Part shown: piece by piece, positions 6,950 through 10,657 of the stretch
How the letters are laid out: every line of letters starts with the position of its first letter
Numbering within the stretch: the first letter of the stretch is position 1
Source of the DNA: Porphyrobacter sp.
GTDB lineage: Bacteria; Pseudomonadota; Alphaproteobacteria; Sphingomonadales; Sphingomonadaceae
Direction of reading: 5' to 3'
Length of the DNA stretch: 10,657 nt
NCBI GenBank assembly: GCA_021732945.1
Contig: JAKFWB010000221.1
Location: 1-10,657 of the forward strand
Notes under the pieces: model-generated
Databases searched by the model: none
Told to the model about the DNA's origin: nothing
What the model saw: the letters and a program-made list of their open reading frames with translations, nothing else
Translations under genes and position numbers: made by a program

Positions 6950-8203
6950 ATGGCCCTGAGCGAGATTCAAATCAGAAAGGCAAAAGCCACCGATCGACCC
7001 TACAAGCTGGCGGACGGGGAGGGATTGTACCTTCTGGTTCAGCGAAATGGTTCGAAGCTTTGGCGCCTGAAGTATCGCTTCAGGGGCAAAGAGAAGCTTC
7101 TCTCGTTTGGTCCTTACCCCGACATTGGTATCGCGGCAGCTCGCGAACTGAAGAAGCTCGCGAAGGCGACTCTTGTCGAAGGTAGAGACCCTATGGTTCA
7201 CAAGCCGGGACGTGACTTCGAGGACGAGAAGACCTTCAGGGCAGTGGCGGCCATGTGGCATCAAAACCGGGAATGCAGCCTCGACCCTGCACATGCGAAA
7301 AGGGTCTGGTCGCGGCTGGAACGGGATGTCCTGCCTCAGATGGGCGATCTGATGATGCACGAGATCACGCCGCCTGAGGTTCTGAAAGTCATTCGCAAAA
7401 TTGAAGAACGAGGAGCACTCGACATCAGCCGACGCGCCAAGCAGGGTATTGGGCAAGTTTTCCAGTTCGCGATTGCCAGTGGCATGTGTGATACGGATCC
7501 TACGGCGCACTTGCGCGGGGCATTGAAGCCGCGTCCGCGCGTTCAGCACATGTCGAAGCTACCGTTGAGCGAACTTCCAGGGCTCCTGATTAAGATTGAT
7601 CGCTATCAGGAGGAAGGAGATCGCCGCTCAGAAATCACAAGGGCCGCGCTGAAATTTGCTCTTATGACCTGGGTCCGTACCAAAGAGCTGCGTTTTGCGA
7701 CCAAGAGCGAGTTCGAAAGTCTCGACGGCAAGAACCCTGTATGGCGAATTGCAGCTGATCGAATGAAAATGCGGCGCGAACACATCGTTCCGTTGTCCAG
7801 CCAGGCTGCTGCATTGATCCGAGATATGATGTCGAAGGCAGATGGTGACTACGTGTTCCCGGGTCAGAAGCCCAGACAACCGATATCAGAGAACACCATG
7901 ATCTACGGTCTTTATCGGCTCGGGTACCACGGCAGACAGACAGTGCATGGTTTCAGGGGGCTAGCGAGCACATGGGCCAACGAACAGTTGGTTGAAGTTG
8001 GTCAGCCGCCGATATGGATGCGTCGATACAATGCAGACTGGGTCGAAATGCAGTTAGCACACAGCGAGGAGAATGAGGTCCGTGGCGCCTACAATGCCGC
8101 CGAGTACCTTGCTCCACGACGCTCCATGCTTCAGGACTGGGCTGATTTTCTGGATCTTCAGCGCGGCGACCTGGGCAACCTCGCTGTTCTTCGGGCAGCT
8201 TAG
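6950..8203 (+). CDS. P4-type tyrosine recombinase (site-specific integrase)
   Basis: A 417-aa phage-type integrase that inserts and excises the island at the tRNA-Met gene. The N-terminal DUF4102 arm-binding domain (about 1-90) reads MALSEIQIRKAKATDRPYKL and SFGPYPDIGIAAAR. A core-binding helical domain follows (about 95-195). The C-terminal catalytic domain carries the full set: R243 (WVRTKELR), K273 (RMKMRREHIVPL), H333 and R336 (HGFRGLAS), H371 (LAHSEENEV), and nucleophile Y381 (GAYNAAEYL). The ATG at 6950 fits the family N-terminus and has AGGAG 11 bases upstream; an ATG at 6839 would translate the repeat region and is rejected. It converges on the small gene at 8212-8415 with an 8-bp gap. 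All key residues are present, so it is probably active. Confidence 0.95.
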   Translation: MALSEIQIRKAKATDRPYKLADGEGLYLLVQRNGSKLWRLKYRFRGKEKLLSFGPYPDIGIAAARELKKLAKATLVEGRDPMVHKPGRDFEDEKTFRAVAAMWHQNRECSLDPAHAKRVWSRLERDVLPQMGDLMMHEITPPEVLKVIRKIEERGALDISRRAKQGIGQVFQFAIASGMCDTDPTAHLRGALKPRPRVQHMSKLPLSELPGLLIKIDRYQEEGDRRSEITRAALKFALMTWVRTKELRFATKSEFESLDGKNPVWRIAADRMKMRREHIVPLSSQAAALIRDMMSKADGDYVFPGQKPRQPISENTMIYGLYRLGYHGRQTVHGFRGLASTWANEQLVEVGQPPIWMRRYNADWVEMQLAHSEENEVRGAYNAAEYLAPRRSMLQDWADFLDLQRGDLGNLAVLRAA

Positions 8204-8211
8204 CTTCCGGA

Positions 8212-8415
8212 TTACGCGGGAACCTGCCCGAGCCACTCGACCTGAAGTCGATCGAGGCCAACCACGATACCCTCGGCGGTGACTTCGAACCCGATGTCGT
8301 CGTTTGAGGGCTCGAAGTCCTCTAGGATCCAGTGATCCCCCGCGTCGGTAACCAAAGCGATGCCACGCGGCACATGCTCCAGACGGCCGCTTATCCGTTT
8401 GCGATTCGTGTTCAT
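8212..8415 (-). CDS. Small DUF5818-like hypothetical protein
   Basis: A 67-aa soluble protein with no signal peptide or membrane segment. Its pattern, ISGRLEH then GIALVTDAGDHWIL then VTAEGIVVGLDRLQVE, suggests a small all-beta fold. It resembles the short DUF5818 proteins common in sphingomonad genomes, often on mobile elements; that link is from memory of the pattern. The start codon overlaps the stop of the lytic transglycosylase upstream as ATGA (8412-8415), so the two are probably translationally coupled. The C-terminus lies eight bases from the convergent integrase stop. Its function is unknown, and coupling to a secreted muramidase does not show that it acts on the cell wall. Confidence 0.7.
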   Translation of the reverse strand: MNTNRKRISGRLEHVPRGIALVTDAGDHWILEDFEPSNDDIGFEVTAEGIVVGLDRLQVEWLGQVPA

Positions 8416-8999
8416 GTGGAGCTGTATGCCAGCCAGCGACCGATGACGCTTCTTACATATGCGGGCGTTTCACGATTTTTCGGAATGCCGCCCGCCCGAG
8501 CGACCGCGCCGGGTCCAGCATTGTAGGCTGCGAGTGCCAGATGGATGGCCCCGAAGCGGTCGAGCATCTTTCTGAGGTAACGGGCCCCGCAGTCGATATT
8601 CTGGGCCGGGTCGTGCCGATTGGCGACACCAAGTTCCCGCGCTGTGGCGGGCATGAGCTGTGCAAGGCCAGCAGCTCCGGCCGGACTTATCGCCATTGGA
8701 TCGAACCGGGATTCGGTCCAGACGAGCGCCTGAAGCAGGCGAGGGGGAAGCCGATAGCGCGCTTCAGCTTGCCTAATGAGTGGCTCGTAAAGAGCCTCCT
8801 TGAATGATCGTTGCAGTGGTGATGGAACGGCCGTTGCTGGAGCAAAAGCCTCATTTGTCCGAACATCAGATGTATCGGCAAACCCAGGCTTTTCGCGCCC
8901 CAGGTCGTGGTCGAACACTTGGAAATCCTGAGCCCTACCACCACTGACCCCGCCTGCGGCGAGTGCACCTGCCAGGCATACTAAACAGAACTTTCTCAT
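8412..8999 (-). CDS. Secreted lytic transglycosylase (SLT domain)
   Basis: A 195-aa exported peptidoglycan lyase. A signal peptide is visible (basic MRK, hydrophobic LVCLAGALAAG, probable cleavage after GRA at residue 23). A linker of about 45 residues leads to the SLT fold (about 75-190). Motifs are ALVWTESRFDPMAISPAGAA with catalytic E96, GLAQLMPATA, NIDCGARYLRKML, ALAAYNAGPGAV and TPAYVRSVIGR. The size matches small specialised transglycosylases of the VirB1 or phage type that open the wall locally for a transfer or injection apparatus, not the large Slt70. Upstream GAGAGA serves as a weak Shine-Dalgarno. It is divergent from the Toprim gene across a 140-bp gap. The role in DNA transfer is inferred from island context; a housekeeping-like function remains possible. 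Confidence 0.88.
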   Translation of the reverse strand: MRKFCLVCLAGALAAGGVSGGRAQDFQVFDHDLGREKPGFADTSDVRTNEAFAPATAVPSPLQRSFKEALYEPLIRQAEARYRLPPRLLQALVWTESRFDPMAISPAGAAGLAQLMPATARELGVANRHDPAQNIDCGARYLRKMLDRFGAIHLALAAYNAGPGAVARAGGIPKNRETPAYVRSVIGRWLAYSST

Positions 9000-9139
9000 G
9001 ACGCTTATCTCTCGGCTTGCTGCGAATCGAAGAAGAACATAGAAAGAACAAATGCTGTAGGAAAACGCTTTGACGTACGAACGACCGAAGAGTGGAGGGC
9101 TACCACTGGCAGGGGCATTTGAGCAGTGATGGAGCTAGC
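9000..9139. promoter_or_regulatory. Divergent control region between transglycosylase and Toprim genes
   Basis: These 140 bases separate two genes read outward and must hold both of their promoters. TTGACG at 9070-9075 is a fair plus-strand -35 box, but no convincing -10 lies 16-18 bases downstream. A small dyad AGTGG-N7-CCACT spans 9091-9107 and could be an operator. The left half is A/T-richer (9031-9066). No RNA gene or small open frame is apparent. Confidence 0.4.
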
Positions 9140-10054
9140 ATGTCCGTTTCGAATTCCATTCTGAGGCGCAATTCGCTCGAGGAAACCGCTCGCAGGATTT
9201 GCGAATCGCGCGGCGGCAAATGGTCAGGCACAAAGGGGATGGCCTGCTGCCCCGCACACGAAGACCGCACGCCTTCGCTCGGCGTGACGCTCGGCCGAAA
9301 GGCCATTCTCTTCCATTGTTTTGCGGGCTGCGATCAGCAGAGCGTGCTTTCCGCTCTGGCCCGCGAAGGATTCGAGGTGGCCAGATTTTTCTCGGGTTCT
9401 TTGGCCGATGATCAGCTCGAGCCAACCAGGGTGCGCAAACCCTCGGCAGCAGCGTTGAGGATCTGGCGCGAAGCGGAACCATTGGGTGCCAGTCCGGCGA
9501 AGGCCTACCTTGAGAGCCGCGGCATCCTGGCCGCATCTTCAGCTCTTCGCTTTCATCCGCAAACGCCGCTCGGGCCGAAAGGACGAACCCGATTTCTTCC
9601 CGCTATGATCGCGGCGGTCAGCCTCGACGAGGGGCCGATCGCGATCCACCGCACATTCTTGTCCGCCGAGGGCTCAACCAAGGCAACCTTCGACAAGCCA
9701 AAGCGCGCGCTTGGCTCGCTCGGTGAAGCTGCTGTTCGCCTCTTTGCCCCGGTGTCCGGCAAGCTTGGCCTTGCCGAGGGGATCGAGAGCGCGATGTCGG
9801 CCTATGCGCTCACCGGCATCCCCGTCTGGGCGACCTTGGGCAACGAGCGCTTCGGCCTTGTGAGCGTGCCAGAGAGCGTGACCGAGCTGCACCTCTTTGT
9901 CGATCATGATGCTGGGGGAGAGCTGGCCGCGTCGCGTGGCCTCGCGGCCTATGCACAGAAAGGGCGGACGATTCAGGTCCGCAAGCCATCCTCACGGGAA
10001 TCCGACTGGAATGATGAACTGACAGCATGGCTGCGCCGCAAAGCGGCGCCGTAG
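9140..10054 (+). CDS. CHC2 zinc-finger/Toprim domain protein (primase-like)
   Basis: A 304-aa cytoplasmic protein of the plasmid/phage primase type. An N-terminal zinc ribbon of the DnaG CHC2 kind is visible: CCPAHEDRTPSL (C37, H40) and FHCFAGC (C60, C64). A middle region follows (about 100-200, KAYLESRGIL, MIAAV, GPIAIHRTFL), then a Toprim fold with the catalytic-type glutamate in LAEGIESAMSA (E213) and the DxD motif in LFVDHDAGG (D255, D257). The layout fits DUF7146-like island proteins. The ATG at 9140 has GGAG five bases upstream; an ATG at 9092 would read through the intergenic dyad. Relatives synthesise primers or support element replication; no helicase domain is fused here. The next gene, 75 bp downstream on the same strand, probably shares the transcript. 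Confidence 0.88.
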   Translation: MSVSNSILRRNSLEETARRICESRGGKWSGTKGMACCPAHEDRTPSLGVTLGRKAILFHCFAGCDQQSVLSALAREGFEVARFFSGSLADDQLEPTRVRKPSAAALRIWREAEPLGASPAKAYLESRGILAASSALRFHPQTPLGPKGRTRFLPAMIAAVSLDEGPIAIHRTFLSAEGSTKATFDKPKRALGSLGEAAVRLFAPVSGKLGLAEGIESAMSAYALTGIPVWATLGNERFGLVSVPESVTELHLFVDHDAGGELAASRGLAAYAQKGRTIQVRKPSSRESDWNDELTAWLRRKAAP

Positions 10055-10098
10055 AGGAGAGAGGGCTTCTCGAATTCCTGATCCGGCAGAGGGCGTGA

Positions 10099-10119
10099 CC
10101 TGATGCCTCAATCAGGAGG
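10099..10119 (+). promoter_or_regulatory. Hairpin overlapping the Shine-Dalgarno of the last gene
   Basis: CCTGAT (10099-10104) and ATCAGG (10111-10116) form a perfect 6-bp stem with a 6-base loop. The last three bases of the right arm, AGG, are the first half of a strong ribosome binding site AGGAGG (10114-10119), placed 10 bases before the ATG at 10130. Folding would partly hide it. Another CCTGAT lies at 10077-10082, so the element also reads as a pair of direct half-sites plus one inverted one. Confidence 0.45.
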
Positions 10120-10129
10120 ACGAATTGCC

Positions 10130-10657
10130 ATGTTTCAATCAGACCTGTTTCCCGTCAGCGAGCAGTTGCCGTCAGAGCCCCTGGCCTTCGCCATCGGCAC
10201 CAGGATTGCGGCGCTTCTTGCCTCGGGACGTCATCTTGCCCGCGCCGACATTGCCGGCCTGTTCGCCGATGAAACCGGCGCCCTGGACTGGGGAAGCGCC
10301 TGGACCATCGATGACTACAACAACGCGGCCGAGATCGGCGCAATGCTGTGGCTACGGATATCTTCACGCATCGATCTGGCGACAAGCGTGCACGAAGCAG
10401 AGGCGCGTTTTGACTGGCTCGAAGCAGCTTTGCCGCCGCGGCACGTGCGCAGCGAAGCACAGGTCGAGCTCCAGCAGTTCTCGACCCCGCCGATGCTGGC
10501 CTGGCTGATGGCGAAGGCTGCAGCCGTCTCTGCGCAAGACACGCTCCTCGAACCGTCCGCAGGTAATGGTGCCATTGCCCTATGGGGTAGCGTCCAGAAC
10601 ACCTCACTGCTCCTCAACGAGATCGATCCGGCAAGACGAGACGGCTTGGGACACATC
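10130..10657 (+). CDS. Methyltransferase-motif protein, N-terminal part (strawberry-notch-like)
   Basis: An open frame of 176 codons with no stop that runs off the right edge, so the gene is incomplete here. It begins MFQSDLFPVSEQLPSEPLAF after AGGAGG (10114-10119). The first ~105 residues are helical and of no fold I recognise. Then QQFSTPPMLAW (115-125) and LLEPSAGNGAIAL (139-151) form the front of a SAM-dependent methyltransferase domain: ExSAGNG is motif I, and NEIDPARR (163-170) gives the acidic motif II. QQFSTP plus LEPSAG is typical of the N-terminal methylase-like domain before the helicase core in large strawberry-notch-like proteins of alphaproteobacterial islands. The helicase part is not in the window, so a stand-alone DNA methylase is also possible. 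It lies 75 bp after the Toprim gene. Confidence 0.75.
   Translation, partial: MFQSDLFPVSEQLPSEPLAFAIGTRIAALLASGRHLARADIAGLFADETGALDWGSAWTIDDYNNAAEIGAMLWLRISSRIDLATSVHEAEARFDWLEAALPPRHVRSEAQVELQQFSTPPMLAWLMAKAAAVSAQDTLLEPSAGNGAIALWGSVQNTSLLLNEIDPARRDGLGHI

Larger units (their letters stand above)
6772..10657. mobile_element. Left part of a genomic island or ICE integrated at tRNA-Met
   Basis: The stretch begins at the 3' end of an intact tRNA gene and opens with a P4-type tyrosine recombinase reading away from it, the classical layout of tRNA-targeted islands. After the integrase come a small DUF5818-like protein, a secreted lytic transglycosylase, a CHC2/Toprim protein and a methyltransferase-motif protein. 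I associate this set with the backbone of conjugative or mobilisable elements in sphingomonads. The integrase coding region also uses more A/T-rich codons by eye than the core genes to its left. The duplicated tRNA 3' end that should mark the right boundary is not present before 10657, so the element extends beyond the window. No relaxase, type IV secretion or coupling gene is visible here, so conjugation cannot be claimed. Confidence 0.82.

Noticed and set aside
10155..10656. Minus-strand and alternative plus-strand open frames at the right edge
   Set aside because: The frame starting at 10130 has a strong Shine-Dalgarno and methyltransferase motifs and accounts for the region; the others are shadows.
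6772..10657. CRISPR array or toxin-antitoxin module in the island
   Set aside because: The repeats present are too few and too short for CRISPR, and the overlapped pair is a lytic transglycosylase with a DUF5818-like protein, not a known toxin-antitoxin pair.

Overview
The window looks like a chromosomal segment of an alphaproteobacterium, most likely Sphingomonadales (Erythrobacter-like). The clues are high GC, the acpP-fabF-mltG order, rnd divergent from aspS, an alphaproteobacterial-style tRNA-Met, and REP-like palindromes of a kind I associate with sphingomonads. The genus is an inference from sequence style; no search was run.

Bases 1-6771 are core genome. RNase D (rnd, minus strand) is divergent from aspartyl-tRNA synthetase (aspS, plus strand) across a 180-bp gap that holds a good sigma70-like promoter. 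The plus strand continues with acyl carrier protein (acpP), beta-ketoacyl-ACP synthase II (fabF), the endolytic transglycosylase mltG and a 2'-5' RNA ligase-like 2H phosphoesterase, then an elongator-type tRNA-Met(CAT) at 6695-6771. Together these cover RNA processing, translation, fatty-acid elongation and peptidoglycan polymer control. REP-like inverted repeats lie downstream of rnd (8-92) and between acpP and fabF (3662-3768).

From 6772 to the right edge the window is the left end of an integrated mobile element or genomic island attached to the 3' end of the tRNA gene. Directly after the CCA come a ~180-bp leader rich in short repeats, a P4-type tyrosine recombinase (6950-8203), a convergent minus-strand pair (a 67-aa DUF5818-like protein translationally overlapped with a secreted lytic transglycosylase), a divergently transcribed CHC2 zinc-finger/Toprim protein (9140-10054), and the N-terminal part of a protein with a SAM-binding methyltransferase motif (10130 to the edge). 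The last resembles the front of the strawberry-notch-like helicase/methylase proteins of alphaproteobacterial islands and runs off the window. The right attachment site is not in the window, so the size and cargo of the element are unknown.

The least explained parts are regulatory: three GGGGGTA direct repeats plus one inverted copy that places the integrase Shine-Dalgarno in a hairpin loop, 12-bp repeats that may be integrase arm sites, and a hairpin that overlaps the Shine-Dalgarno of the last gene. I see no clearly new enzymatic system in this window.
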